DNA of 64,000 nt from Hylemonella gracilis str. Niagara R (GCF_000600295.1 NZ_JEMG01000001.1:3751932-3815931), one strand, 5' to 3'. Shown: positions 46,301 to 55,992, counted from the stretch's first letter. Notes: generated by a model not told the origin, from the sequence alone. Numbers and translations: made by a program.

Positions 46301-46330
46301 TTATCTGAATGCGATAACTTTAGATAACTT
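46301..46330 (-). promoter_or_regulatory. Candidate operator with GATAACTT repeats
   Basis: GATAACTT occurs at 46313-46320 and 46323-46330, ten bases (one helical turn) apart, and an inverted TTATCT lies at 46301-46306. The block is AT-rich in an otherwise GC-rich window and directly precedes the ATPase start at 46280. It probably overlaps its promoter; autoregulation by the winged helix is a guess. Confidence 0.45.
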
Positions 46331-46354
46331 CAATAAACTCAAAGGACCTTGGAA

Positions 46355-46393
46355 CAAAAAACGCCCCGTGACTACCAAGTCACGGGGCGTTTG
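46355..46393 (-). terminator. Rho-independent terminator of the aminotransferase gene
   Basis: A 15-base perfect stem (46359-46373 with 46378-46392) and a four-base loop lie 20 bases after the stop at 46413. On the minus strand the stem is followed by a T run (complement of AAAAA at 46356-46360). Confidence 0.9.
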
Positions 46394-46412
46394 TGAATGA
46401 TCGGGGGAAAAA

Positions 46413-47567
46413 TCAAGCCGCCTTCGCCACCTTCTCCCCATACCCCAGCTTGTCCAGCGCCGCAGCCAGTTGCGCCACGCTGCGGTCGGGGTTGTGCAGC
46501 TTGTCCAGGCCGAAGAGACCGATGCGGAAGGTGCTGAAATCCTTGGGCTCGTCGCACTGCAGGGGCACGCCGGCGGCGGTCTGCAGGCCCAGGGCCAGGA
46601 ACTTCTTGCTGTTCTGGATGTCGGTGTCGGTGGTGTAGCTGACCACCACTCCCGCGGCCTTGAAACCCTCGGCCGCCACGCTGACAAAGCCGCGGCTTTC
46701 CAGCAGGGCGCGCACCTTGGCACCCAGGGCCAGTTGTTCCTGGCGCACCTTGTCGAAGCCGTAGTCACGCGTCTCGCGCATCACCTGGTCCAGACGGGCC
46801 AGGGCGTCGGTGGGCATGGTGGTGTGGTACATGTGGCCGCCGTTCTCGTAGGCCTCCATGATCTGCAGCCACTTCTTGAGGTCGGCCGCGAAGCTGGTGC
46901 TGGTGGTGCCGTCGATGGCCTGGCGGGCGCGCTCGCTGAGCATCACCATGGCGCATGCGGGCGAGCCGCTCCAGCCCTTCTGCGGCGCGCTGACCAGCAC
47001 GTCCACGCCGGTGGCCTGCATGTCCACCCAGAGGCAACCCGACGCGATGCAGTCCAAAACGAAGAGACCGCCCACTTCGTGCACGGCGTCCGTCACTTTC
47101 TTCAGGTAGTCGTCGGGCAGGATCATGCCGGCCGCGGTTTCCACGTGCGGAGCGAAGACCACGTCGGGCTTCTCGGCCTTGATGGTCGCCACCACCTCGT
47201 CCACCGGGCAGGGCATCCACGGGGCCTGCGGGCCGGTGCCGATGCGCCGGGCCTTGAGCACGGTGGAACTGGCGGGGATGTTGCCCATCTCGAAGATCTG
47301 GGTCCAGCGGTAGCTGAACCAGCCGTTGCGGATCACCAAGGTCTTCTTGCCCGTGGCGAACTGCCGCGCCACGGCTTCCATGCCGAAGGTACCGCTGCCG
47401 GGCACCAGCGCCGCGGACTTGGCCTTGTACACGTCCTTGAGGATGGTGGAAATGTCCTTCATCACGCCCTGGAAACGCTGGGACATGTGGTTCAGGGCGC
47501 GGTCGGTGTAGACGACCGAGAATTCAAGCAGGCCGTCGGGATCGACGTTGGGCAGCAATGCGGGCAT
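46413..47567 (-). CDS. Class V aminotransferase (serine-glyoxylate/alanine-glyoxylate type)
   Basis: Product of 384 residues, fold-type I PLP enzyme. Marks: LVPGSGTFGMEAVARQFATG, APHVETAAGMILPDDYL, FVLDCIASGCLWVDM, and the PLP lysine in VSAPQKGWSGSPACA. Members transfer amino groups from serine or alanine to glyoxylate or pyruvate. The ATG at 47567 follows a GGAG (in the sequence AGGAGACTCCC, spacing six) and gives the typical MPALLPNVDPDG start. It lies 40 bases after psd on the same strand. Glyoxylate as substrate would fit glcD 2.4 kb away. Confidence 0.9.
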   Translation of the reverse strand: MPALLPNVDPDGLLEFSVVYTDRALNHMSQRFQGVMKDISTILKDVYKAKSAALVPGSGTFGMEAVARQFATGKKTLVIRNGWFSYRWTQIFEMGNIPASSTVLKARRIGTGPQAPWMPCPVDEVVATIKAEKPDVVFAPHVETAAGMILPDDYLKKVTDAVHEVGGLFVLDCIASGCLWVDMQATGVDVLVSAPQKGWSGSPACAMVMLSERARQAIDGTTSTSFAADLKKWLQIMEAYENGGHMYHTTMPTDALARLDQVMRETRDYGFDKVRQEQLALGAKVRALLESRGFVSVAAEGFKAAGVVVSYTTDTDIQNSKKFLALGLQTAAGVPLQCDEPKDFSTFRIGLFGLDKLHNPDRSVAQLAAALDKLGYGEKVAKAA

Positions 47568-47607
47568 GGGAGTCTCCTGTAGGTGCCTGACTTCCCTGAA
47601 ACCGGGG

Positions 47608-48492
47608 TCAGGCTTTCGAGTCGGCCATTTTCTCACCAAGGCGGATGGCGCGCCCAGGCGCCCAAGCCGGGTTGAATTGCAGGCCGGAGGCCCCCGGCTT
47701 GCCGGGCCAGAGCAGCACCACGGTGCTGCCCAGCAGGAAGCGCCCCATTTCCGCGCCCTGGGCGAGCGTGATTTCGCGGCCTTCGCCAGTGCCGTCGGCC
47801 GCGCCGTCGTACAGCCACTCCATCACCGTGGGGCGGCGCGGCGGGTTGACCTGGCCATGCCAGACCGTGGTCATGCTGCCCACGATGGTCGCGCCCACAA
47901 GGACCAGGGCCAGCGGGCCGTGTGCGGTATCGAAGATGCAGACCACGCGCTCATTGCGCGCGAACAGGCCTGGCACGCCACGCGCGGTAGTCGGGTTGAC
48001 GGAAAACAAATCCCCCGGCACGTAGACCATGCGCCGCAGCGTGCCCGCGCAGGGCATGTGGATGCGGTGGTAATCACGCGGGCTCAGGTAGAGCGTGGCG
48101 TAGTGGCCGTTTTCGAACTGGGAGGCCAGCGCGGCGTCACCGCCCAGCAAGGCCGTGGTGCTGTAGTGGTGGCCCTTGGCCTGGAAAATCTGGTCGCGCT
48201 GGATGTCGCCGAACTGGCTGATGGCGCCATCCACCGGGCAGATCCAGTCGGCATCGGCCAGCGGGCGGACACCGTCCTTCAGCGCGCGCGTGAAGAAGTC
48301 GTTGAAGGTGGCGTAAGCCGCCGGGTTGGGCTCGGCAGCCTCGCTCATGTTCACGTCGTAGCGACGGATGAAGCGGCGAATGATGGCCGTGGTCACCCCC
48401 CCCATGGCCGAACCGGCCACCCAGCCGGAAAACACGTTGATGGCCCTTTTCGGGAACAGGTACTGCGGCAACACGGCCAGACGATCGGACAT
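47608..48492 (-). CDS. psd: Phosphatidylserine decarboxylase
   Basis: Product of 294 residues, the membrane-associated enzyme making phosphatidylethanolamine. The self-cleavage motif LGST is in RFLLGSTVVLLWPGK near the C-terminus, where the serine becomes the pyruvoyl group. Other marks: FNDFFTRALKDGVRP, PVDGAISQFGDI, YLSPRDYHRIHMP and LFARNERV. The frame is open upstream, but the ATG at 48492 gives the standard length. Divergent from the flavoprotein gene at 48601. Confidence 0.96.
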   Translation of the reverse strand: MSDRLAVLPQYLFPKRAINVFSGWVAGSAMGGVTTAIIRRFIRRYDVNMSEAAEPNPAAYATFNDFFTRALKDGVRPLADADWICPVDGAISQFGDIQRDQIFQAKGHHYSTTALLGGDAALASQFENGHYATLYLSPRDYHRIHMPCAGTLRRMVYVPGDLFSVNPTTARGVPGLFARNERVVCIFDTAHGPLALVLVGATIVGSMTTVWHGQVNPPRRPTVMEWLYDGAADGTGEGREITLAQGAEMGRFLLGSTVVLLWPGKPGASGLQFNPAWAPGRAIRLGEKMADSKA

Positions 48493-48600
48493 GGGCGGGG
48501 CTTTCTTCGGGAGGACCGGCGAGGATAAACCGGCAATTATCCCGCCACGGCCCAGCGACGTCGCCGTGCGCACGCGTCTGGGCACGAGACAATCCGGGCC

Positions 48601-49911
48601 ATGAGTTCCCCTGATTCGAGTTCTGCTGGTCCGGATTCTGTCGCCGTCATCGGCGGCGGCCCCGCCGGCTTGATGGCCGCAGAAGTGCTGGCCGCCGCCG
48701 GCCACAAAGTCACCGTCTTCGATGCCAAGCCCAGCGTCGGCCGCAAGTTCCTGCTCGCCGGCAAAGGCGGGCTGAACCTGACGCATTCGGAGCCGTTCGC
48801 GCCCTTCCTCGCCCGCTACGGCGCGCGCGCCCCGCAGATCGAACCGCTGCTGCGTGACTTCGACGCCGACGCGCTGCGCGCCTGGGCCGCTGGCCTGGGC
48901 GTGGAGACTTTCGTCGGTAGCTCGGGCCGTGTCTTTCCACGCGACCTGAAAGCCGCGCCGCTGCTGCGCGCATGGCTGCACCGGCTGCGCTCGGCGGGTG
49001 TCACGTTCGCGATGCGGCACCGCTGGATGGGCTGGACGGATCGAGAGGGAAAACAAACGGATGGCGGCGCGCTGCGCTTCGCCACGCCCGACGGTGAGCG
49101 CCTCGTGCGCCCGCGCGCCACGCTGTTGGCGCTGGGCGGCGCGTCGTGGCCGCAGCTCGGGTCGGATGGCGCGTGGGCGGCCTTGCTGCAAAAGCGCGGC
49201 GTGGACGTCGCGCCGCTGCGCCCCGCCAACTGCGGCTTCGATGTGGGCTCGACGGCTGCACGCCCGCACCCGGACCCCCAATCACCCGGCTGGAGCGAGC
49301 GCTTCGCGGCCGAGTTCGCCGGCCAGCCGGTCAAGCCCGTCGCGCTGGCGGCCGAGGGCTTCCCGGCGCGGCCCGGCGAGTTCGTCATCACGGCCCACGG
49401 CATCGAAGGCTCGCTGGTCTACGCGGCCAGCGCCGCGCTGCGCGACCAGATCGAGCGCGATGGCGCGGCCACGCTGCACCTCGACCTGTTGCCGCAACTG
49501 ACGCCCGAGCGCGTGCTCGCCGAGGTTCAACACCCGCGCGGCAGCCGCTCGCTGTCCTCGCACCTGAAAAGCCGGCTGCACCTCAGCCCGCTCAAGCTGG
49601 GCCTGCTGCACGAGTTGCTGACGCGCGAGCAGATGCTGCACGGGCCCACGCTCGCCGCCGCGCTGAAGCGCCTGCCGTTGACGCTCACCGCGCCGCGTCC
49701 CGTCGCCGAGGCCATCTCCACGGCGGGCGGCGTGCGCCTCGACGGGCTGACCGCCCAACTGATGCTGACCGCGCTGCCCGGCGTGTTTTGCGCCGGTGAA
49801 ATGCTGGACTGGGAAGCGCCCACGGGCGGCTACCTGCTGACGGCCAGCTTCGCGAGCGCACGCGTGGCGGCGCAAGGCGTGGTGGACTGGCTCGCGCGGT
49901 CTGGGTCGTGA
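48601..49911 (+). CDS. HI0933-family flavoprotein (NAD(P)/FAD-dependent oxidoreductase)
   Basis: Product of 436 residues. N-terminal ADP-binding motif VAVIGGGPAGLMAAEVLAAAG, then KFLLAGKGGLNLTHSEP, GRVFPRDLKAAPLLRAWL and a C-terminal GVFCAGEMLDWEAPTGGYLL, the signature of the HI0933/YhiN-like proteins (related to BaiN). Cytoplasmic; the cellular substrate is unknown. Single gene followed 64 bases later by glcD. Confidence 0.9.
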   Translation: MSSPDSSSAGPDSVAVIGGGPAGLMAAEVLAAAGHKVTVFDAKPSVGRKFLLAGKGGLNLTHSEPFAPFLARYGARAPQIEPLLRDFDADALRAWAAGLGVETFVGSSGRVFPRDLKAAPLLRAWLHRLRSAGVTFAMRHRWMGWTDREGKQTDGGALRFATPDGERLVRPRATLLALGGASWPQLGSDGAWAALLQKRGVDVAPLRPANCGFDVGSTAARPHPDPQSPGWSERFAAEFAGQPVKPVALAAEGFPARPGEFVITAHGIEGSLVYAASAALRDQIERDGAATLHLDLLPQLTPERVLAEVQHPRGSRSLSSHLKSRLHLSPLKLGLLHELLTREQMLHGPTLAAALKRLPLTLTAPRPVAEAISTAGGVRLDGLTAQLMLTALPGVFCAGEMLDWEAPTGGYLLTASFASARVAAQGVVDWLARSGS

Positions 49912-49975
49912 TCGCGGTCGTGACGTCAATCCCGATCTCGACCCGGCCACAGCGTTTATTTATGATGACCCCGCC

Positions 49976-51475
49976 ATGAATGCCCCCGCAGAGCCCCCCT
50001 TCAGCACCGCCGAGCGCAAGGCGCGTCAAGCGCAAGTCGTGAACGCGCTGCGAGCCGTCTTGCCAGCCTATGCCCTGCTCTGGCAGGAGGAAGACACTAC
50101 ACCGTATGAGTGCGATGGCCTCACGGCCTACCGCCAGCGGCCGCTGGCCGTGGCCCTGCCCGAAACTGAGGACCAGGTCGCGGACGTGCTGCGCGCCTGC
50201 CATGCGCTGAAAGTGCCCGTGGTGGCGCGCGGCGCAGGCACCGGCCTGTCCGGCGGAGCCATGCCGCACGCGATGGGCGTGACGCTGTCACTCGCCAAGT
50301 TCAACAAGATCGTAAAGATCGACCCGGCCAGCCGCACGGCCGTCGTGCAAGCCGGCGTGCGCAACCTCGCCATCAGCGAAGCGGCCGCGCCCCACGGCCT
50401 TTATTACGCGCCGGACCCGAGCAGCCAGATCGCTTGCACCATCGGCGGCAACGTGGCCGAAAACTCGGGCGGCGTGCACTGCCTGAAATACGGTCTGACC
50501 GTGCACAACGTGCTCAAGGTCCGTGGCTATACGGTCGAGGGCGAGGCCGTGGAGTTCGGCGGCGAGGCCTTGGACGCACCGGGTTACGACCTGATGGCCG
50601 TGCTGGTGGGCAGCGAAGGCATGCTGGCCGTGGTCGTGGAGGCCACGGTGCGACTGACGCCCAAGCCCCAGCTCGCACGCTGCATCATGGCCAGCTTCGC
50701 TGACGTCAAGCGCGCGGGTGATGCCGTGGCTGCGGTGATCGCCGCCGGCATCATCCCGGCAGGCCTGGAGATGATGGACCAGCCCATGACGGCCGCGGTC
50801 GAGGATTTCGTCCATGCCGGTTATGACCTCTCCGCCACCGCCATCCTGCTGTGCGAAAGCGACGGCACGCCGGAGGAAGTGGAAGAGGAAATCGGCCGCA
50901 TGAGCGAGGTGCTGCGCGCCGCCGGGGCCACGGCCATCGCGGTCAGTCGCGACGAGGCAGAACGTCTGCGCTACTGGAGCGGGCGCAAGAACGCTTTCCC
51001 CGCCAGCGGCCGGCTGGCGCCGGACTACATGTGCATGGACTCGACCATCCCCAGAGCCCGCCTGGCCGACATCCTGCTGGCCATCCAGGAGATGGAAGTC
51101 AAGTACGGGCTGCGCTGCCTCAATGTTTTTCACGCCGGCGACGGCAACCTGCACCCGCTTATCCTGTTCGACGCCAACGACCCGGACCAGCTGCACCGCT
51201 GCGAACTGTTCGGTGCGGACATCCTGGAGACCAGCGTCGCCATGGGCGGCACGGTGACGGGCGAACACGGCGTGGGCGTGGAAAAGCTCAACAGCATGTG
51301 CGTGCAGTTCACCGCCGAGGAGCATGCGCAGATGCTGGGCGTCAAGCAGGCCTTTGACCCAGCCGGCCTGCTCAACCCCGGCAAGGTGATACCGACGCTG
51401 AACCGCTGCGCCGAGTACGGCAAGATGCTGGTGCGAGGCGGCAAGATCAGCCACCCGGATCTGCCGCGCTTCTGA
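49976..51475 (+). CDS. glcD: Glycolate oxidase FAD subunit / FAD-linked 2-hydroxyacid dehydrogenase
   Basis: Product of 499 residues, the same length as E. coli GlcD. FAD-binding type 4 marks: PVVARGAGTGLSGGAMP, CTIGGNVAENSGGVHCLKYG, GYDLMAVLVGSEGMLAVV. The C-terminal domain has VFHAGDGNLHPLILFD and GGTVTGEHGVGVEKL, typical of D-lactate/glycolate dehydrogenases. GlcE and GlcF do not follow; instead lrgA and lrgB do, with 27 bases to lrgA. D-lactate or other D-2-hydroxyacids are alternative substrates. Confidence 0.9.
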   Translation: MNAPAEPPFSTAERKARQAQVVNALRAVLPAYALLWQEEDTTPYECDGLTAYRQRPLAVALPETEDQVADVLRACHALKVPVVARGAGTGLSGGAMPHAMGVTLSLAKFNKIVKIDPASRTAVVQAGVRNLAISEAAAPHGLYYAPDPSSQIACTIGGNVAENSGGVHCLKYGLTVHNVLKVRGYTVEGEAVEFGGEALDAPGYDLMAVLVGSEGMLAVVVEATVRLTPKPQLARCIMASFADVKRAGDAVAAVIAAGIIPAGLEMMDQPMTAAVEDFVHAGYDLSATAILLCESDGTPEEVEEEIGRMSEVLRAAGATAIAVSRDEAERLRYWSGRKNAFPASGRLAPDYMCMDSTIPRARLADILLAIQEMEVKYGLRCLNVFHAGDGNLHPLILFDANDPDQLHRCELFGADILETSVAMGGTVTGEHGVGVEKLNSMCVQFTAEEHAQMLGVKQAFDPAGLLNPGKVIPTLNRCAEYGKMLVRGGKISHPDLPRF

Positions 51476-51502
51476 ACCCGAGCCCATGCGCAAGGCGGCT
51501 TC

Positions 51503-51907
51503 ATGAACACCGGCGCCTTGACGGGTCTGGCCTGGCTGCTGGTTTTCCAGTCCATCGGCGAGGTCTTGTCGCGCTTCTTCCACCTGCCCATCCCCGGGCC
51601 GGTCATCGGCATGGTGCTGCTGTTCGTCGCCCTGTTCCTGCCCCGTGTGCGCGAGCCCGTGGCGCAAAGCGCCAACTTTCTGCTGGCCCACCTGTCACTG
51701 CTCTTCGTGCCCGTGGGCGTGGGCGTGATGGCCTATTTCGGCGCCCTGGCCGAATACGGTGCACGGCTGGCCGTCGTCATCGTGCTGTCCACCTGGATTG
51801 GACTGGCCGTGACGGCAGGCGTGTTGTACGCGCTGCGCAGCAGGACCATGGCTTCGGCTTCCTCGCCGCCCCCACCCGCTCCCCGGGCCCCGCCTCGCGA
51901 TGCCTGA
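51503..51907 (+). CDS. lrgA: CidA/LrgA family membrane protein
   Basis: Product of 134 residues with four membrane segments. GLAWLLVFQSIGEVLSRFFH and LPIPGPVIGMVLLF are the family core, then LLAHLSLLFVPVGVGVM. The last 20 residues are Pro/Ala/Arg rich. Proposed roles of the family are holin-like control of lysis or transport of pyruvate, glycolate or related acids with LrgB. It overlaps lrgB by eight bases and follows glcD. Confidence 0.9.
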   Translation: MNTGALTGLAWLLVFQSIGEVLSRFFHLPIPGPVIGMVLLFVALFLPRVREPVAQSANFLLAHLSLLFVPVGVGVMAYFGALAEYGARLAVVIVLSTWIGLAVTAGVLYALRSRTMASASSPPPPAPRAPPRDA

Positions 51908-52625
51908 TTTCGTCCAGCTCTGGGTCTACCTGTCGGCCTCGCCGCTGTTCGGCCTGAGCGCGACGCTGGTCGTCTACCTGCTGGCCTCGGCGCTCTACGT
52001 GCGCCTGCACCAAGCGCCCTGGGCCAACCCGGTTCTCTGGAGCGTGGTGACGCTGGCGCTCGCGCTGCATGCCGCGCAAGTGCCCTACCCCAGCTACTTC
52101 GCGGGCGCGCAGTTCATCCACTTCCTGCTCGGGCCCGCCGTGGTCGCCCTGGCCTGGCCCATGTGGCAACGCCGCGCCGCGCTGCGCGCCCAGGGCTGGC
52201 GCCTGCTGGCGGCCGCCCTGGCCGGTGGCGCGGCGGCCTGTGCGAGTGCCGTGGGCCTGGCGACGCTGCTTGACCTGCCGCAAGACATCGTGCTGTCACT
52301 GGCGCCCAAATCCGTCACCGCGCCGGTGGCCATGGGTGTGGCCGAGGCGCTGGGCGGCGTGCCCGCGCTGGCGGCCGTGTTCGCCGTGCTCACCGGGCTG
52401 GTGGGCGCGCTGTCGGGCCGTTATCTGTTCGCCCTGATGCGCGTGCCCACGACGCCCGAGGGCTGGGCGGCGCGCGGTTTTGCACTGGGCACGATTTCGC
52501 ATGGGGTCGGCGCGGCACGCGCGCTGCAGGTCGACGAGGAAGCCGGGGCCTACGCCGCCGTGGCGCTCGGCCTGCAGGTGGTGCTGGCCGCGCTGTTGAT
52601 GCCTCTGGCGTTCAAGCTGTTCTGA
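51900..52625 (+). CDS. lrgB: LrgB family membrane protein
   Basis: Product of 241 residues with six or more hydrophobic segments. PYPSYFAGAQFIHFLLGPAV, LPQDIVLSLAPKSVTAPVAM and GTISHGVGAARALQVDEEAG are hallmarks of LrgB/CidB. The plant relative PLGG1 (an LrgAB fusion) exports glycolate and glycerate, which matches the position behind glcD. Convergent with MCP 5; I saw no clear terminator in the 97-base gap. Confidence 0.92.
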   Translation: MPDFVQLWVYLSASPLFGLSATLVVYLLASALYVRLHQAPWANPVLWSVVTLALALHAAQVPYPSYFAGAQFIHFLLGPAVVALAWPMWQRRAALRAQGWRLLAAALAGGAAACASAVGLATLLDLPQDIVLSLAPKSVTAPVAMGVAEALGGVPALAAVFAVLTGLVGALSGRYLFALMRVPTTPEGWAARGFALGTISHGVGAARALQVDEEAGAYAAVALGLQVVLAALLMPLAFKLF

Positions 52626-52722
52626 GCTTCGACACGACGATCAGGCTAACGGCCCGCACCATGCAGGCGCAGCAACGCCCGGTCACCACGGATACGGTGC
52701 CCACCATCTCACAGCCAGCGGC

Positions 52723-54807
52723 TCAGCGATCGGTGGTCAGCCTTGGGGGTTCATGGCCGGACAATCCGGGCGCTGCGGCCCCTTGATGGTCCATGCCCAT
52801 GGTGCCATCCGCCCCCCCGGGCTGCCCCGTCAACTTGAACACGCTGACCACCCGCACCAGTTCCTGCGCCTGCTGGCGCAGGTTGGTGGCTGCGGCGGCC
52901 ATCTCTTCTACCAGCGCGGCGTTCTGCTGCGTGGTCTGGTCCATATTGGTCACGGCCTCACCGACCTGGGTCACACCCGCAGTCTGCTCGCTGCTGGCTG
53001 CGCTGATCTCGGCCATGATGGCGCTCACCCGCTGGATGCTGGCGACCACCTCGGTCATGGTGCCGCCGGCCTTGTCTGCCAGGGAGGTACCCTGTTCCAC
53101 GCGTTGCACGCTGTCGGTGATCAGGCCCTTGATCTCCTTGGCGGCATCGGCGCTGCGTTGGGCCAGCGCGCGCACCTCGCCGGCGACCACCGCGAAACCC
53201 CGGCCCTGCTCGCCCGCGCGCGCGGCTTCCACCGCCGCGTTCAGGGCCAGGATATTGGTCTGGAATGCAATGCCGTCGATCACGTTGATGATGTCGGCGA
53301 TGCGGCGGCTGCTGTCGCTGATGCCCTTCATGGTGTCCACCACCTGGGCCACGACCTCGCCGCCCTGGACGGCCACGGTCGAGGCACTTTGCGCGAGTTG
53401 GTTGGCCTGCTGGGCGTTGGCCGCGTTCTGCTTGACGGTGCTGCCCAGCTCTTCCATCGATGCGGCGGTCTGCGCCAGCGCGCTGGCCTGGTTCTCGGTG
53501 CGGGCACTCAGGTCCTGGTTGCCGTCGGCGATTTCCGCGCTCGCGGTGGAGACCGATTCGCTGCCTTCGCGCACGGTGTGCACGACTTCAGCCAAGCCGC
53601 TGCCGATGCGGTTCATGGCGCCCATCAACTGCCCCAGTTCGTCCTGGCGCGGGCTGTGCATGCGCACGCTCAAGTCACCTCGGGCCAGCGCATCGGCCAG
53701 GGTACGGGCCTGGGTCAAGGGCATGATGACGGTGCGGCGAATCAGCAGGTACAGGACGCTGGACACCAGCAGCACCATGACGACGCCGATCACGCCGTAG
53801 AGCAGGCGCTGACCGCGCACGTCGGCGGTAACTTCGTCCACATAGGTGCTGCCAGCCACAACCCATTCCCAACCAGGAAAGTAGGCGAAAGCGGCGAGCT
53901 TGTCGCGCGCGCTGGTTTCACCACGCTCTTCGTTGATCCAGGGGTAATGGGTGGTGCCGTTCTTGCGCTCCAGCATCTCCTTGATGAATTCGCGCCCCTC
54001 GGCGTCCTTGCTGTCGAGCACGACGCGGCCTTCAGCCGCCGGATGGATGACCAGCTTGCCGTAGTTCGCTCCGGGACGTGAATCCAGCACGTAGAAGTAC
54101 CCCGTCTCGCCGATCTTGAGGCTGCGGATGGTGGTCCTCAGCTGTTCAAGGTAATTGCTGTAGTCCAGCCCGATGAAACTCAGGCCGATGATCTGACCTT
54201 GCGCATCGCGGATCGGGTCGTATTGGGTGATGTAGGGCTTGCCGAACAAGACCGCCGGTCCAGAATAGGTCTGCCCCGCCAGCGTGGCCTTGTAACCCGG
54301 GTGGTTGCGGTCCAGCAAGGTGCCGATGGCACGCGCACCCTCGGCATTCTTGAGCGAGGTGGTAACGCGGATGAAATCCTCGCCAGTCTTGGCGAACACC
54401 GTGGCCACGGCGCCCGTGCCGGCGGTGAAGCCGTCCGCCACCTCGAAATTCATGTTGAGCACCCGACCATCCAGGCGCAGCGTGGGGGCGGGTTTGCCGG
54501 CCACCTCGGTGATCGTGGCAGCATCCAGGGTGAACTGTCCGGCCAATCGGTTCTGGAAGGCCTTGGCCAGGGCCGCAGCCCGCTGACGCAGGTCCTTGTC
54601 CGAGGCGTCGATCAAATCGACAATCAGCCGGGTCTGGGTGTTGATGTTCTGCAGCGCCTGACGCTCGACGGAACCCATCAGGGTGTAGCTGATGGCCATG
54701 ACGAACACCAGCACCACGACGCCGATGATGAAAAAAATGCTGGCGGCCAACCGTGTGGACAAACTCATGTTGAGCCAGCGCGTCCTCAAACCATGTTCTG
54801 CACTCAT
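52723..54807 (-). CDS. Methyl-accepting chemotaxis protein 5 (dCache-type sensor)
   Basis: Product of 694 residues. Membrane helix 1 (residues about 20-45), a large periplasmic region of about 290 residues with a Cache_3-Cache_2-type organisation ([58 protein letters not shown]), helix 2 ([20 protein letters not shown]), HAMP and signalling domain. No CheR tether: the C-terminus ends RLTTDR. AAGGAG lies eight bases before the ATG at 54807. It is separate from the MCP 1-4 cluster and probably transcribed alone. An alternative start is at 54768. Confidence 0.95.
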   Translation of the reverse strand: MSAEHGLRTRWLNMSLSTRLAASIFFIIGVVVLVFVMAISYTLMGSVERQALQNINTQTRLIVDLIDASDKDLRQRAAALAKAFQNRLAGQFTLDAATITEVAGKPAPTLRLDGRVLNMNFEVADGFTAGTGAVATVFAKTGEDFIRVTTSLKNAEGARAIGTLLDRNHPGYKATLAGQTYSGPAVLFGKPYITQYDPIRDAQGQIIGLSFIGLDYSNYLEQLRTTIRSLKIGETGYFYVLDSRPGANYGKLVIHPAAEGRVVLDSKDAEGREFIKEMLERKNGTTHYPWINEERGETSARDKLAAFAYFPGWEWVVAGSTYVDEVTADVRGQRLLYGVIGVVMVLLVSSVLYLLIRRTVIMPLTQARTLADALARGDLSVRMHSPRQDELGQLMGAMNRIGSGLAEVVHTVREGSESVSTASAEIADGNQDLSARTENQASALAQTAASMEELGSTVKQNAANAQQANQLAQSASTVAVQGGEVVAQVVDTMKGISDSSRRIADIINVIDGIAFQTNILALNAAVEAARAGEQGRGFAVVAGEVRALAQRSADAAKEIKGLITDSVQRVEQGTSLADKAGGTMTEVVASIQRVSAIMAEISAASSEQTAGVTQVGEAVTNMDQTTQQNAALVEEMAAAATNLRQQAQELVRVVSVFKLTGQPGGADGTMGMDHQGAAAPGLSGHEPPRLTTDR

Positions 54808-54906
54808 CGCGTCGACTCCTTGTATACAACCGTAAGAATTGTAACTTTTAAGCCCAGGCGCGTGATTTTGTCCGGAATCGGGGTTGAGGAGAACTGGTTT
54901 TTTTCT

Positions 54907-55968
54907 TCAGTCCCCCCAGATCGGCAAGGTGACAACGCGTAAATGCTGACGGTGGTCCTGGTAGTCCGGCATCACGGAACGCACGGTGTCCCAGAAGCGC
55001 GGACTGTGGTCCATCACGCGCAGATGGCTCAGTTCATGCACCACGACGTAATCGATCACTTTCAGGGGCATGTGCATCAGGCGCCAGTTGAGGTGGATGC
55101 GGCCGTCGCTGCTGGCGCTGCCCCAGCGCGTGCGCGCATTGCTCAGGGCCAGCTTGCGCCACGTCACCTGTAAGAGGGGCGCGTAGTGGTCGAGCCGCTG
55201 CGCGAACAGCGCCCGCGCCTCCTCCAAAAACCAGGCGTGCACCACCTCGCGGACGAGCACAGGCGGCGCGTCGGCAGGCAGGTCCAGGCGCAAGGTGCGG
55301 CCCGTTGTATCCGAGACCGTGGTCTCAGCGCCCTCCAGCACCGCTTGGCCGGTGCGACGGGTACGGCGGCGAGCCGCTGTGCGGGCTGCCACAGGCGGTG
55401 CCGCCGGCTGATCGGCTGATGGGATGGGTGCGGACTGGTCGGCGCTATCACCTCTTTGCGCAAGGGCCAGGGTGAGGGGTTGCCCCAGCCAGGGCAGCAC
55501 GGTGCCGGCGCGCCATTCCAGCCGCGCCGTCTGGGCACGCTGCTGACGCGCCTGCATCTCGTGCAGCTTGCGCACAATCCAGGCGGCTTTCTCCTGCAGC
55601 ACGGCGTCCACCTCATGCATCGGCGTCCAGCGCGGCGCGCTGACCGTCAAACCGGCCTCGCCCACGGCCATGCCTATGGTGCGGCGCCGGCCCCGCTTGA
55701 ATTCATAGGCGACGGGCACCGCGCCCAGCCGGGTCTGCCGGTTTGCGTGGGGGTGCGTGTAAGCGTGCGCGCACACCACGTCCGGGTCCGACGGCGAAAC
55801 CATCGCGATAGATTGCGGCTCCGGCTGTGGCCCAGGTGGCACTGGCACCGCAGCTGGCCCCAGTATGGGCGGGGACAGGCGTTCCGTGGAAGGCGCAGGC
55901 CGGTGCTGGGCGGATGGCGCGTCGAGGAAGTCCAGGGCGAGTTGGAGCAAACCTCGCATGGTGGACAT
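54907..55968 (-). CDS. YgjP-type M48-like metallopeptidase
   Basis: About 353 residues from the ATG at 55968 (three more from 55977). The C-terminal half carries VVHELSHLRVMDHSPRFW, the zinc-binding HExxH plus downstream His of the YgjP/DUF45 family, preceded by NARTRWGSASSDGRIHLNWR. The N-terminal 80 residues and a middle Ala/Arg-rich stretch (residues about 190-215) are low-complexity insertions relative to short YgjP proteins of about 170-240 residues. Next to plsC on the same strand. The substrate is unknown. Confidence 0.88.
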   Translation of the reverse strand: MSTMRGLLQLALDFLDAPSAQHRPAPSTERLSPPILGPAAVPVPPGPQPEPQSIAMVSPSDPDVVCAHAYTHPHANRQTRLGAVPVAYEFKRGRRRTIGMAVGEAGLTVSAPRWTPMHEVDAVLQEKAAWIVRKLHEMQARQQRAQTARLEWRAGTVLPWLGQPLTLALAQRGDSADQSAPIPSADQPAAPPVAARTAARRRTRRTGQAVLEGAETTVSDTTGRTLRLDLPADAPPVLVREVVHAWFLEEARALFAQRLDHYAPLLQVTWRKLALSNARTRWGSASSDGRIHLNWRLMHMPLKVIDYVVVHELSHLRVMDHSPRFWDTVRSVMPDYQDHRQHLRVVTLPIWGD

Positions 55969-55992
55969 GGGTGGCAAAAGGTCAGGGCCGGC

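Noticed and set aside
52626..52722. Terminator between lrgB and MCP 5
   Set aside because: No convincing stem followed by a T run could be found in the 97 bases.
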